This document shows positions 54,759-63,001 of a stretch of DNA of 64,000 bases, one piece after another; position 1 is the first letter of the stretch, and each line of letters opens with the position of its first letter. The DNA is from Bacteroidota bacterium (GTDB lineage: Bacteria > Bacteroidota > Bacteroidia > Bacteroidales > Dysgonomonadaceae), in NCBI GenBank assembly GCA_023437305.1, contig JAEZGN010000009.1, positions 326,338 to 390,337 on the forward strand. Reading direction: 5' to 3'. A program made the position numbers and the translations under genes. Below the pieces are notes generated by a model. It did no database searches. It saw nothing but the letters and a program-made list of their open reading frames with translations, and was not told the DNA's origin.

Positions 54759-56405
54759 ATGAAAAAAAGTGCGTTACAAATTGCAAGAGCTGCTTATAAT
54801 CCTAAAATGCCAAAAGCATTGTATGGCTCTGTAAAAGTTGAGGAAGGAGCAGCTACTCAATCCGTAGCAGATCAGGAAGAGGTGAAAAAATTATTCCCTA
54901 ATACATACGGGATGCCGACTATCAAGTTTGTAGAAACTTCAGAAAAAGTAAGCCTACCTGCTATCAATGTAGGAGTTATACTTTCCGGAGGACAAGCTCC
55001 CGGTGGTCATAATGTTATCGCCGGTCTTTTTGATGGTATAAAAAATATGAATGTCAGCAGTCGTCTTTTCGGATTCCTAATGGGCCCGGGCGGTTTGGTT
55101 GATCATGATTATAAAGAACTTACAGCCGATATTATCGATGAATATCGTAATACAGGAGGTTTTGATATTATCGGTTCTGGTCGTACAAAGCTCGAAAGCA
55201 AAGAGCAATTTGACAAAGGTCTTGAGATATTGAAGAAACTAGATATAAAAGCTCTTGTTATTATCGGTGGTGACGATTCGAATACAAATGCTTGTGTGCT
55301 TGCTGAATACTATAAAGAAATCAATGCAGGTGTTCAGGTAATCGGTTGTCCGAAAACAATTGACGGTGACTTGAAAAATGAAATGATAGAAACATCATTC
55401 GGTTTCGACACAGCTTGTAAAGTATATGCTGAGGTTATCGGTAATATACAACGCGACTGTAACTCTGCTCGCAAATACTGGCACTTTATCAAGCTAATGG
55501 GACGTTCTGCTTCTCATATCGCATTGGAATGTGCTCTTCAGGTACAACCTAATATCTGTATTATCTCTGAAGAGGTAGAAGCTCAGAAATTGTCTTTGGA
55601 TGATATCGTTACAGATATAGCAAATGTTGTGGCTAAACGTGCTGAAAACGGTAATAACTTCGGAACTGTGTTGATTCCTGAAGGTCTTATCGAATTTATT
55701 CCTGCAATGAAGGGTCTTATTGCAGAATTGAATGATTTCTTGGCGCATCACCAACGTGAATTTAATGCTGTACCTAAAGATGATCAGCTTGCATATATCC
55801 AAAAAAATCTGTCTGCCGAAAATGCGAAAATATTCGCAAGCTTGCCTTCGGGTGTAGCTCGTCAGTTGACTTTAGACCGTGACCCTCACGGAAACGTACA
55901 AGTTTCTCTTATCGAAACAGAAAAGCTATTAGCTGAAATGGTAGGTAATAAATTGGCTGAAATGAAAGCTGCAGGCAAATACAAAGGCAAGTTTGCTGCT
56001 CAGGAACACTTCTTCGGTTACGAAGGACGTTGTGCAACTCCGTCCAACTACGATTCAGATTATTGCTATTCGTTAGGATACACAGCTGCTGCTCTTATCG
56101 CTGCAGGCAAGACCGGTTATATGTCTTCTGTGCGCAACACAACAGCGCCTGCTAGCGAATGGATCGCCGGAGGTGTACCTGTGACAATGATGATGAATAT
56201 GGAGCGTCGTCATGGTGAAATGAAACCTGTAATCCAGAAAGCTCTAGTAAAACTTGATGGAGCACCATTCAAGTATTTTGCTGCACATCGTGAAGAGTGG
56301 GCTATTGGAACAGAGTTTGTATATCCGGGACCAATCCAGTTCTTCGGACCATCAGAAGTTTGCGACCAACCTACAGTTACATTAAGACTGGAACAAGGAA
56401 GATAA
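54759..56405 (+). CDS. pfp: Diphosphate--fructose-6-phosphate 1-phosphotransferase
   Basis: A 548-residue PPi-dependent phosphofructokinase of the long type. GGDDSNTNA (170-178) carries the second aspartate that excludes ATP and marks PPi use, and PKTIDGDLK (198-206) is the catalytic loop. It catalyses the reversible phosphorylation of fructose-6-phosphate in glycolysis, saving ATP, common in anaerobic Bacteroidota. Monocistronic with its own terminator. Confidence 0.95.
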   Translation: MKKSALQIARAAYNPKMPKALYGSVKVEEGAATQSVADQEEVKKLFPNTYGMPTIKFVETSEKVSLPAINVGVILSGGQAPGGHNVIAGLFDGIKNMNVSSRLFGFLMGPGGLVDHDYKELTADIIDEYRNTGGFDIIGSGRTKLESKEQFDKGLEILKKLDIKALVIIGGDDSNTNACVLAEYYKEINAGVQVIGCPKTIDGDLKNEMIETSFGFDTACKVYAEVIGNIQRDCNSARKYWHFIKLMGRSASHIALECALQVQPNICIISEEVEAQKLSLDDIVTDIANVVAKRAENGNNFGTVLIPEGLIEFIPAMKGLIAELNDFLAHHQREFNAVPKDDQLAYIQKNLSAENAKIFASLPSGVARQLTLDRDPHGNVQVSLIETEKLLAEMVGNKLAEMKAAGKYKGKFAAQEHFFGYEGRCATPSNYDSDYCYSLGYTAAALIAAGKTGYMSSVRNTTAPASEWIAGGVPVTMMMNMERRHGEMKPVIQKALVKLDGAPFKYFAAHREEWAIGTEFVYPGPIQFFGPSEVCDQPTVTLRLEQGR

Positions 56406-56425
56406 AATATTCAAAATATTTTAGC

Positions 56426-56459
56426 AAGAGGCTGTAATTTCATTGCAGCCTCTTTTTTA
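56426..56459 (+). terminator. Intrinsic terminator of pfp
   Basis: AAGAGGCTG pairs with CAGCCTCTT around a loop, followed by a T-run, 20 bp past the stop. Confidence 0.85.
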
Positions 56460-56553
56460 TTGGCTATGAAATGATTAGGGATGTTGTTGTGTCAATAATC
56501 CAGTGAGCCCCGTCTTCTTTTATAAGAAATTCAACAAAAACATATCGAAAAGC

Positions 56554-56584
56554 TTTGTTTATTAATAAAAAACTTATACTTTTG
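56554..56584 (+). promoter_or_regulatory. Promoter of tRNA-Gln
   Basis: -33 TTTG (56554-56557), 19-bp spacer, -7 TACTTTTG (56577-56584); predicted start near 56591, about 18 bp before the mature tRNA. Close to the Bacteroidota housekeeping consensus. Confidence 0.7.
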
Positions 56585-56608
56585 CACTGCTTTTGAAGCA
56601 AATGGTAT

Positions 56609-56679
56609 TGTCTCATGGTGTAATGGTAACACAACTGATTTTGGTTCAGTCGTTCAAGGTTCGAATCCTTGTGAGACAA
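56609..56679 (+). tRNA. tRNA-Gln (anticodon TTG)
   Basis: A 71-nt cloverleaf. Acceptor arm TGTCTCA (56609-56615) pairs with TGAGACA (56672-56678), discriminator A. Anticodon stem ACTGA/TCAGT encloses TTTTGGT, with TTG at 56641-56643. The T-loop GGTTCGAATCC is standard. CCA is not encoded. Confidence 0.95.
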
Positions 56680-56690
56680 CTACAAAAATA

Positions 56691-56728
56691 AGAAAAGAGC
56701 TGTATATCTTGATATACGGCTCTTTTCT
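56691..56728. terminator. Bidirectional terminator between tRNA-Gln and the isomerase lipoprotein gene
   Basis: Eighteen-base arms with one wobble around a two-base gap, A-rich before and T-rich after. Serves the tRNA on the plus strand and the 56765-57580 gene on the minus strand. Confidence 0.85.
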
Positions 56729-56764
56729 GTTTTTATACTTATTGTTTCTTTTGTGTTGCCACTA

Positions 56765-57580
56765 CTATTTTGAGTTCAGCATAAAGTATTCCAGACTTTT
56801 CTTGATATCATCTATTTGAGAATCTCCGAAGCTTTCGTACTCGGTAGAAATAAGCCCATTGAAGTTTTGTCTTTTCAGTTCATTGATTACTTCTTTTACT
56901 TGCAATACTCCTGTTCCCCATGTTGTATCCTCCATTGCTTCGTTCAGGTCTTTCATGTGTACAACCTTTATTCGTCCATCAAATTTCTTAAGAGCCTCTA
57001 TAGGGTCGTTTCCTGTTCTTTTCCAATGTCCGATGTCGGCACATACGCCCATTATCTTATTTCGTCCTTCGAGGGCTTTTACAAGTACATTCGGATTTGC
57101 ATAGATAGAAGGTTCAGGATGGTTATGTATGGCTACTTTGATATTGTATTTGAGTGCAAGTTGTTCTACAAAGTCAAGTTGTTCTAATTTTGGTTCACAC
57201 GTCACGGTATGTACTCCCATATCTTTCGAGAAACTGAAAAACCGCTCCCAGTCTTCATTCGTATCATACGATGCTACACCGAAGGCATATAAGGTAATAT
57301 CCCGGTCTTTAAATTCCTTTTTTAGTTGTGCTTTTGTTTCTTCAGACAAATCAAAGTTCAGATAAGCCGTATCAGGGAAATTCTTTCCTAAAGCCTGAGA
57401 GAAGAATGCTTCGGCATAGTGGATACCCAGATCTTTTGTTTTGTCAAGTGTCTCCATCAGTGTGAACTTGTGAAATGTATATGTCTGGATACCCATTTTC
57501 CATTCGGGTTGTTTTGCCCCTTCTTTGCATCCGATAAAACATAAAGAGAAGAGTAATAATAAAAGCTTGAAATTTTTCAT
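56765..57580 (-). CDS. Sugar phosphate isomerase/epimerase-type lipoprotein
   Basis: A 271-residue lipoprotein (signal ending FIGC, Cys18) with a TIM-barrel of the AP-endonuclease-2/xylose-isomerase-like family. Markers are GIQTYTFHKFT at the start, IHNHPEP (metal-binding), VCADIGHWKRTGNDP and STEYESFGD near the end. Periplasmic members act on sugars or their oxidised forms. It lies 147 bp downstream of a Gfo/Idh/MocA oxidoreductase on the same strand, a common pairing in keto-sugar metabolism. A 12-bp inverted repeat lies between the two. Confidence 0.85.
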   Translation of the reverse strand: MKNFKLLLLLFSLCFIGCKEGAKQPEWKMGIQTYTFHKFTLMETLDKTKDLGIHYAEAFFSQALGKNFPDTAYLNFDLSEETKAQLKKEFKDRDITLYAFGVASYDTNEDWERFFSFSKDMGVHTVTCEPKLEQLDFVEQLALKYNIKVAIHNHPEPSIYANPNVLVKALEGRNKIMGVCADIGHWKRTGNDPIEALKKFDGRIKVVHMKDLNEAMEDTTWGTGVLQVKEVINELKRQNFNGLISTEYESFGDSQIDDIKKSLEYFMLNSK

Positions 57581-57662
57581 ATTGTTTGGTATTAAAAATA
57601 AGTAGCTATAATCTGGGCGTTAATTGATTCGTATACATTGCATTCTCATTCTGAAGAATATG

Positions 57663-57716
57663 AGAGTATGTCAAAGATATAAATATTATCGGATTAAATC
57701 ATCCTTGACATACTCT
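57663..57716 (-). terminator. Stem-loop between oxidoreductase and isomerase genes
   Basis: Perfect 12-base arms (57663-57674, 57705-57716) around a 30-base loop. No T-run follows, so it may attenuate or stabilise rather than terminate. Confidence 0.45.
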
Positions 57717-57727
57717 TGATATCTAAT

Positions 57728-59206
57728 TTAAGGCATGGCAGGTAAAGACCACCCATCCCTATATGTGTGCTTTATGTATTCAGCAGCGGCGGCTTGCGCA
57801 TTTGATGTTATATGTTCTCTTTCAAAATGTGGATGTCCGTCTTCTACACGGAAGCTATCTTTTGAGACAATTTTCAATTCTTCGTTTGCCCCTATATTTG
57901 TAAACTTCATATTTTCTCCATCCCATTTCAAAATTTTATTCAGGCTTTGTAAGCGTATGGCAAGAACACCCAGCAAGACCATTTCGTTGAATGGCCCGGC
58001 ATATCCGAAGTTGCTCGATGTTTCAACCCTGTTATCTGCCGATTCTTTACACGCCCTGATCCAATCCTGCTCGTGATATCCGTCAGAATACCCTGTAGCA
58101 CCCGGAATACGCCGAAGGGTTTGGGGAACATTTGGTGTACGTCCCGAGAGCAATCGAGGATTAAATCCACCGCAATCAGTTAGCAGCGTATCTTTCGAGC
58201 CAACGAATAAACACCCTCCAAGCCCATCTCTCATCAGATCGGTTCCGTCGGGGAGTAAGTCGGGGCGATGAGGGAAAAGCCCGCCATCATACCAATATAC
58301 CTTTACCTCAGGCATTGCTACTTTAGGCATATTGTCTCGTGAAGGAAATGTAAACTCAACTTGTTCGCTCTGAGGTGGAGATTCGGTATTGATAAGGGAA
58401 GAGCTACCCTGTATCTTAGTCGGATAACCGAGTTTTAGTGCTTGGTAGATAGGGTCGAGCACATGGCAAGCCATATCGCCAAAAGCTCCCGTGCCGAAAT
58501 CCCACCAGCCACGCCAATTCCAAGGGGTATATACAGGATTGTAAGGGCGGAAAGGAGCAGGTCCAATAAAGTTGTCCCAGTCTAATGTCGAAGGTACTTT
58601 TACCACTTCTTTAGGACGCTGTAATCCTTGAGGCCATATCGGGCGGTCTGTCCAGGCATGTACTTCACGTACTTCGCCGATTTCGCCATTCCATATCCAT
58701 TCGCAGACCTGACGAACTCCATCGCCCGAATTTCCCTGATTTCCCATTTGAGTAGCTACCTTATGTTTGGCAGCCAAACGTGTTAGCAGACGGCTTTCAT
58801 ATATTGAGTGTGTTAATGGCTTTTGACAGTAAACGTGTTTGTTCATCGTAAGTGCCGTTGCTGCTATGATGGCATGTGTATGGTCGGGGGTAGATATCAT
58901 TACTCCATCAATCTCTTTACCTATTTCATCAAACATTTTGCGCCAGTCTTTATAACGTTTGGCTTTAGGGAAGTCATTAAAACAGTTTTTAGAATAAGCC
59001 CAGTCTACATCGCAAAGGCCTATTATATTTTCAGTATTCATTCCTACAAGGTTAGGATGTCCTTTTCCTCCTACGCCTATACCTACTATATTAAGTTTGT
59101 CACTAGGGGCTTTATGTCCCAATCCGCTGATAACATTTGATGGAAAAATGTATAAACCGGCAGCGGCTATGGCTGATTTTTTAATAAAATTTCTACGAGA
59201 AGTCAT
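57728..59206 (-). CDS. Gfo/Idh/MocA-family oxidoreductase with Tat signal
   Basis: About 492 residues. I place the start at 59206, where MTSRRNFIKKSAIAAAG forms a twin-arginine signal; the longer frame to 59290 would bury it. The Rossmann fold starts with IVGIGVGGKGHPN; the catalytic-type motif CQKPLTHS (EKP-like) and a C-terminal Gfo_Idh domain follow. Exported members of this group oxidise sugars or glycosides with tightly bound NAD(P). It is divergent from an AraC regulator, with a tandem 22-bp repeat between them, and precedes the isomerase gene. Confidence 0.88.
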   Translation of the reverse strand: MTSRRNFIKKSAIAAAGLYIFPSNVISGLGHKAPSDKLNIVGIGVGGKGHPNLVGMNTENIIGLCDVDWAYSKNCFNDFPKAKRYKDWRKMFDEIGKEIDGVMISTPDHTHAIIAATALTMNKHVYCQKPLTHSIYESRLLTRLAAKHKVATQMGNQGNSGDGVRQVCEWIWNGEIGEVREVHAWTDRPIWPQGLQRPKEVVKVPSTLDWDNFIGPAPFRPYNPVYTPWNWRGWWDFGTGAFGDMACHVLDPIYQALKLGYPTKIQGSSSLINTESPPQSEQVEFTFPSRDNMPKVAMPEVKVYWYDGGLFPHRPDLLPDGTDLMRDGLGGCLFVGSKDTLLTDCGGFNPRLLSGRTPNVPQTLRRIPGATGYSDGYHEQDWIRACKESADNRVETSSNFGYAGPFNEMVLLGVLAIRLQSLNKILKWDGENMKFTNIGANEELKIVSKDSFRVEDGHPHFEREHITSNAQAAAAEYIKHTYRDGWSLPAMP

Positions 59207-59376
59207 ATAATAGTTGTTTAAAGTCCTTTGATCATAAGATTTTGATACCCTACTTTCGTTCTGTGATTTATTTTGTTTATAATTAATCAACAGGAAAATG
59301 AAAATTCATGGATAATTAAGGTTTCGAATAGTCGCTACTTATTTTGTCTAAAAGTATATTTTTCATCATCTTAAAA

Positions 59377-59384
59377 CAAAAATA
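59377..59384 (-). promoter_or_regulatory. Candidate -7 element for the oxidoreductase operon
   Basis: Minus strand reads TATTTTTG. There is no -33 TTTG; instead the tandem repeat at 59401-59444 begins 17 bp upstream, as expected for an activator-dependent promoter. Confidence 0.45.
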
Positions 59385-59400
59385 GTGAATGCGGAGAATA

Positions 59401-59444
59401 AAAAAGATAGACTATTTTTGCTAAAAAGATGGATTATTATTGCT
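59401..59444. repeat. Tandem 22-bp direct repeat, candidate AraC operator
   Basis: Two abutting copies, 59401-59422 and 59423-59444, identical at 19 of 22 positions; both begin AAAAAGAT and end TTGCT. The period of two helical turns suits a dimeric AraC-type protein. It sits between the oxidoreductase -7 element and the AraC start codon. Confidence 0.6.
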
Positions 59445-59475
59445 ATTTTTATTTGATATCTAAAAATAGGGTCAA

Positions 59476-60378
59476 ATGATGCAAATAAAACATGGCTTTC
59501 AGGGACAATGGAGCATAATACTCCCATACTTTATTGTTGATAGGATGGGTAAGAATCCAATGATGAATGATTTGTATTTTCACTCCTTAGGATATTTTCC
59601 GAATGCAAAATATCATTATATAAACAGGCCCGAGGGATGTCCCGAAAATATTCTTATATATTGTACCAAGGGTGGGGGATGGATCGAACTGGATGGAAAG
59701 ACGCAGGCTGTAGGCGAGAATCGGTTTGTTATATTGCCGGCAAATAAAGCTCATAGCTATGGTGCTAATGAGTCGAACCCATGGACAATTTACTGGATAC
59801 ACTTCAAAGGATATAAATCCGAGTTATTCTCAAAAATATATGGTAAGGTAATTTCTTTGGATTCGGAAAATACATTGCGTATGGATGATCGCTTCAAATT
59901 GTTTGAGGATATCTATAATGTTTTGCAGGATTCTCATGATGATGGTGCACTACAATATGCAAATTTTGGATTGGCTTATTTTATGGGTTCTATTTTGTAC
60001 GTGAAGACAGATAGAGATTCTAAAACGGAGAATAAATACGGAACTTCTCTAATACATCTGGCAACGCACTATATGAACGAAAATATAGGCAATAAGCTGA
60101 GTTTATCTGATATTGCAGGGCATTTTGGATATTCTGTATCTTATTTTTATCGGTTGTTTTACAAAAATATGGGAATTGCTCCGATGGAGTATTTCAATCA
60201 ACTCAAGGTACAACGATCATGTTATTACTTGCTCAATAGTAACATGAAAGTGAATCAGATATCAATTATGGTTGGTTTTGATGACCCTTATTACTATTCC
60301 CGCCTTTTTAAAAAGATGATGGGTGTATCACCTGTAAGATATCGGACCGCAAATAAGCAATCTTCTAAACTCACTTAA
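59476..60378 (+). CDS. AraC-family transcriptional regulator
   Basis: A 300-residue regulator. N-terminal cupin-like sensing domain (about 20-170, PANKAHSYGANESNPWTIYWIHF). C-terminal double helix-turn-helix (about 200-295) with SLSDIAGHFGYSVSYFYRLF and VNQISIMVGFDDPYYYSRLF. Cupin-type AraC proteins in Bacteroidota usually sense sugars or their derivatives. Divergent from the oxidoreductase/isomerase genes and likely their activator. Its 3' end overlaps the convergent EEP gene by 8 bp. Confidence 0.93.
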   Translation: MMQIKHGFQGQWSIILPYFIVDRMGKNPMMNDLYFHSLGYFPNAKYHYINRPEGCPENILIYCTKGGGWIELDGKTQAVGENRFVILPANKAHSYGANESNPWTIYWIHFKGYKSELFSKIYGKVISLDSENTLRMDDRFKLFEDIYNVLQDSHDDGALQYANFGLAYFMGSILYVKTDRDSKTENKYGTSLIHLATHYMNENIGNKLSLSDIAGHFGYSVSYFYRLFYKNMGIAPMEYFNQLKVQRSCYYLLNSNMKVNQISIMVGFDDPYYYSRLFKKMMGVSPVRYRTANKQSSKLT

Positions 60379-61288
60379 GTATAAACGTGCTTAATACTGC
60401 TCTATGATCTGAAGGGTAATCTTTAAACCCTATATCGCTCAGAGGGCTTTCTTCTCCTACAACCTGAGAATTTTTTAACTCTATTTTTTCACCCGAGAAA
60501 AGAACGAAATCAATACGGTCGAGAACTTCTTTATATGCAGTTGCTTTGGGTAGCGTTGTCCATGTATGCCCCGGATTTTTAACTTCATCGGGATAGAATG
60601 TGCGATATGAATCTTTCATGCCGCCCTTGTCTGAAAATGCCTTTGTAGAAGGCCACTCAACAACTGTTTTGCAAAGTCCTGCTTCAACAGCTTTTTCCGT
60701 CCAGTCGAGATAAGAGGGCTCGTTGAAATCGCCTGTAAGAAATATAGGATAACCCTCTTTTCTTACTTCTATTATATCGGTTATATTTGAGTCCACTACT
60801 TTTCCTCTAGATTTAATAGCTGATGCTATGGCATCGTCGGCAGAGTGAAGTATCGGCGCACCACAGTATTCTATACCGTTCAGTTGATACGGTTCGTAAG
60901 GGCAGTACATAAGATGAACATTGAACATCCATACAAAGTGGTGTTCATCAATCTTTATTTTTACACCATGATTACTCGCCGAGGTATCTACAATCGGATA
61001 TTTTGTTACGATTGTTCGCCCTTCATAAACGTATGAATGCCAGCCCAGACTATCAGCTAGATGAGTGGCTGTGTTCTTTCCTTCGTGTGTCGATTCCTGA
61101 ATGCCAATTATATCGGCTTGGCTTTCTAAAAATACTTTTCCTGTTGCACCAATGGAAGAGCCTCCTCCGTGCCAGATATTGATACTCATGACTTTCAGTT
61201 CCACAGGGGAAACAGATTGTTTCCTATTGCATGAGCATACAAGGAAAATGAGTAATATAATTAATGGTACTTTATGGGTAAATTGCAT
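60371..61288 (-). CDS. Endonuclease/exonuclease/phosphatase (EEP) family lipoprotein
   Basis: A 305-residue lipoprotein (lipobox VCSC near residue 20). EEP signatures in order: SINIWHGGG, IGIQEST, NVHLMYC, LTGDFNEPSY, DRIDFVLFS, YPSDHRAVL. Distantly related to 9366-10283. The nearby sugar oxidoreductase and isomerase suggest action on a phosphorylated carbohydrate or inositol compound, but that is inference. Convergent with and overlapping the AraC gene by 8 bp. Confidence 0.86.
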   Translation of the reverse strand: MQFTHKVPLIILLIFLVCSCNRKQSVSPVELKVMSINIWHGGGSSIGATGKVFLESQADIIGIQESTHEGKNTATHLADSLGWHSYVYEGRTIVTKYPIVDTSASNHGVKIKIDEHHFVWMFNVHLMYCPYEPYQLNGIEYCGAPILHSADDAIASAIKSRGKVVDSNITDIIEVRKEGYPIFLTGDFNEPSYLDWTEKAVEAGLCKTVVEWPSTKAFSDKGGMKDSYRTFYPDEVKNPGHTWTTLPKATAYKEVLDRIDFVLFSGEKIELKNSQVVGEESPLSDIGFKDYPSDHRAVLSTFILK

Positions 61289-61368
61289 CTTGGGATTGGG
61301 GTTTTAAGATGGGATTTATTATATGATACAGTTTTGGTTCTTTTGTTTTTGATAATAAAAAATAGTTA

Positions 61369-61414
61369 AAATCGCTTCGAATGTACCCATGTAACTGATG
61401 ACTATGGACAGCTT
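61369..61414 (-). pseudogene. Remnant of a third Rhs core copy
   Basis: Read on the minus strand, 61414 downwards encodes KLSIVISYMGTFEAI, matching KLSIVTNYMGTPEAM of the Rhs core at the equivalent position. A stop codon precedes it and the match ends after about 15 codons. It lies 16 bp past the end of the second immunity gene, as the displaced core lies directly past the first. Confidence 0.65.
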
Positions 61415-61429
61415 TTATTCTTTTTTAAA

Positions 61430-61924
61430 CTAAATGTTAGTGATCGTTTTCGTTTCCTCTAATATCTCAATTTTATACTCATACTCTGTTTTAATCAAGT
61501 CTAGTTGTATTTTTGAAGATTTTAAATAAATCAATATTTCTTCAACTTTGTGTGTTAAGAAATATTGCTGAAGTGAATGAAAAGTCTTCGTCTCTGTTTG
61601 TATTTCTATATGAATACAACCTCTCCATAGATAAAAGCAACTTAAATTCTGAGTTGTATAATTTTGGAGTGTCTTAAAAAAAGAATTTACAACCTTTTCA
61701 TAAAAAAAATCATTTTCTAAATCTTTACTTGGGTTATAAGAATATTTTTGAGTATATATTGTTTCCCATTCAAGAGGTAATTGCTTATATCTGTAAATAA
61801 ATTCATCTTTGACGGACTTTCCAATTTGAATTTGGACAATATTATATTCTAACAATTCATTTTTTATTTCTTTAATTGCATTCTTTAATTTCAGAATTTC
61901 TAATTTACTTTGAAAGTCATTCAT
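61430..61924 (-). CDS. Probable immunity protein of the displaced Rhs toxin cassette
   Basis: A 164-residue protein, no signal peptide, AT-rich coding sequence. I use the ATG at 61924, which overlaps the toxin stop by 8 bp; the longer frame to 62068 lies inside the toxin. Helical N-terminus (MNDFQSKLEILKLKNAIKEI) then mixed strands with W and Y. I recognise no family. Assignment as immunity protein rests on its position directly after and overlapping an Rhs toxin tip. Such proteins bind and block only their own toxin. Confidence 0.6.
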   Translation of the reverse strand: MNDFQSKLEILKLKNAIKEIKNELLEYNIVQIQIGKSVKDEFIYRYKQLPLEWETIYTQKYSYNPSKDLENDFFYEKVVNSFFKTLQNYTTQNLSCFYLWRGCIHIEIQTETKTFHSLQQYFLTHKVEEILIYLKSSKIQLDLIKTEYEYKIEILEETKTITNI

Positions 61925-62516
61925 TACACCCTCCTTTTTTCTCAAAGCCTTCCTCATCTTCTGGGAAATGCCCATCATATTGATTATAACGTCCTTTATC
62001 CATAGGACTACCTTTAGCATCATCAGCTCCATGAAAATGAGGACCTCTACCCATTTTATCTTCTTCATGAAGAACTACATACTTCTTTTTTCCATCAACA
62101 TTAAATTCATATACAGTCCTATTTTCAGAAGAACTATCATAAACATACCGATGCGTTGTATGTTGACTGGATGCAGGTATACTTGCTGCTCTTTTAGCTT
62201 CTCTAAATTGAGATTTTCTAGAGGCGAGTCCCAGTTCATCTACCCATTCATTCGGATCATGTACATATCCATAGAGATTATCGCCTCCTTTCAACCTTAT
62301 CAGATGCTGACTGATATATATCCCCTCTTCGGGCGAATAATATCTGAATCGGTTGAAATAGAGCCCTGTCTCCGAGTCCTCGTACTGCCCCTGATAACGG
62401 AACGGACAATCGGTCTTGTGATGTCCCTCAAACTTTCGTACTCTACCGTAACTGCTCAGGCTGCAACTCCATGTGCTGCTGCCGCTTTGGTCGTACATTG
62501 CTTCGGGCGTACCCAT
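61917..62516 (-). CDS. Displaced Rhs core fragment with toxin tip (orphan rhs-CT cassette)
   Basis: A 199-codon frame. Codons 1-97 are Rhs-associated core (GHHKTDCPFRYQGQYEDSET, RYYSPEEG) ending in the junction PNEWVDELGL (PxxxxDxxGL). Codons 98-199 are a different tip: SQFREAKRAASIP, then VVLHEEDKMGRGPHFHG and a final HFPED. The E-H-H-H pattern suggests an HNH/EndoVII-type nuclease toxin, tentatively. The frame is open back to 62545 or so but has no start other than ATG 62516, no secretion region, and abuts the stop of the first immunity gene. It is probably a silent reserve cassette. The core has YISQHLIRL where the main copy has YISQDPIRL. Confidence 0.75.
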   Translation of the reverse strand: MGTPEAMYDQSGSSTWSCSLSSYGRVRKFEGHHKTDCPFRYQGQYEDSETGLYFNRFRYYSPEEGIYISQHLIRLKGGDNLYGYVHDPNEWVDELGLASRKSQFREAKRAASIPASSQHTTHRYVYDSSSENRTVYEFNVDGKKKYVVLHEEDKMGRGPHFHGADDAKGSPMDKGRYNQYDGHFPEDEEGFEKKGGCNE

Positions 62517-62545
62517 GTAGTTGTTGACGATGGACAGCTTCCTGT

Positions 62546-62995
62546 TTACTTTAATGATTTACGCTCTATTGATATATTTTGTGGATTAGATATAGGTAAT
62601 ATCCATTTCTGTTCTTTCGAATTAAAAGCAACTATTTTGTCATCTTGAATAGAAACTTTAATAAAAGGATTACTGTTATCTAAAAATAAGAACCACAATA
62701 GTTTTTTATCACTCTTTCTTATTAAATAAATAATGCCATCACTTCCCATAGAGCCTTCTCCAACAAATGCCTGATAATCTTCATTTTCATACTTTGTTAA
62801 GATATCAAAAGAGGTTGTGTCATCTTCATCATTATATTTAAAATAACTCTCAATTGTTGATTGGCAAAGGATACGTACTTTTTGCTGATTGAAGGAAGGA
62901 TATTCTAGTATAAATAACTCTCCGTTAGATAACATCAAAGAATTTACTATAGGATACCTATATTCAAGCAATATCATATTTAAATATTTTTCCAT
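62546..62995 (-). CDS. Probable immunity protein of the main Rhs toxin
   Basis: A 149-residue cytosolic, acidic protein, strand-rich and without a family I recognise. It contains GEGSMGSDGIIYLIRKSDKK in a SMI1/SUKH-like arrangement, but the match is weak. Starts 6 bp after the main toxin stop (63002) and ends exactly where the displaced core copy begins. Position indicates immunity to the ParB-like tip upstream. Confidence 0.6.
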   Translation of the reverse strand: MEKYLNMILLEYRYPIVNSLMLSNGELFILEYPSFNQQKVRILCQSTIESYFKYNDEDDTTSFDILTKYENEDYQAFVGEGSMGSDGIIYLIRKSDKKLLWFLFLDNSNPFIKVSIQDDKIVAFNSKEQKWILPISNPQNISIERKSLK

Positions 62996-63001
62996 AAAAG
63001 T

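Noticed and set aside
59207..59290. Longer N-terminus of the Gfo/Idh oxidoreductase
   Set aside because: It would bury the twin-arginine signal, so the start at 59206 is preferred.
59401..59444. Start of a CRISPR array or insertion sequence end
   Set aside because: Only two abutting copies without spacers, placed between a regulator and its likely target.
61925..62068. Longer N-terminus of the second immunity protein
   Set aside because: It would overlap 150 bases of the toxin tip; the ATG at 61924 gives the usual short overlap.
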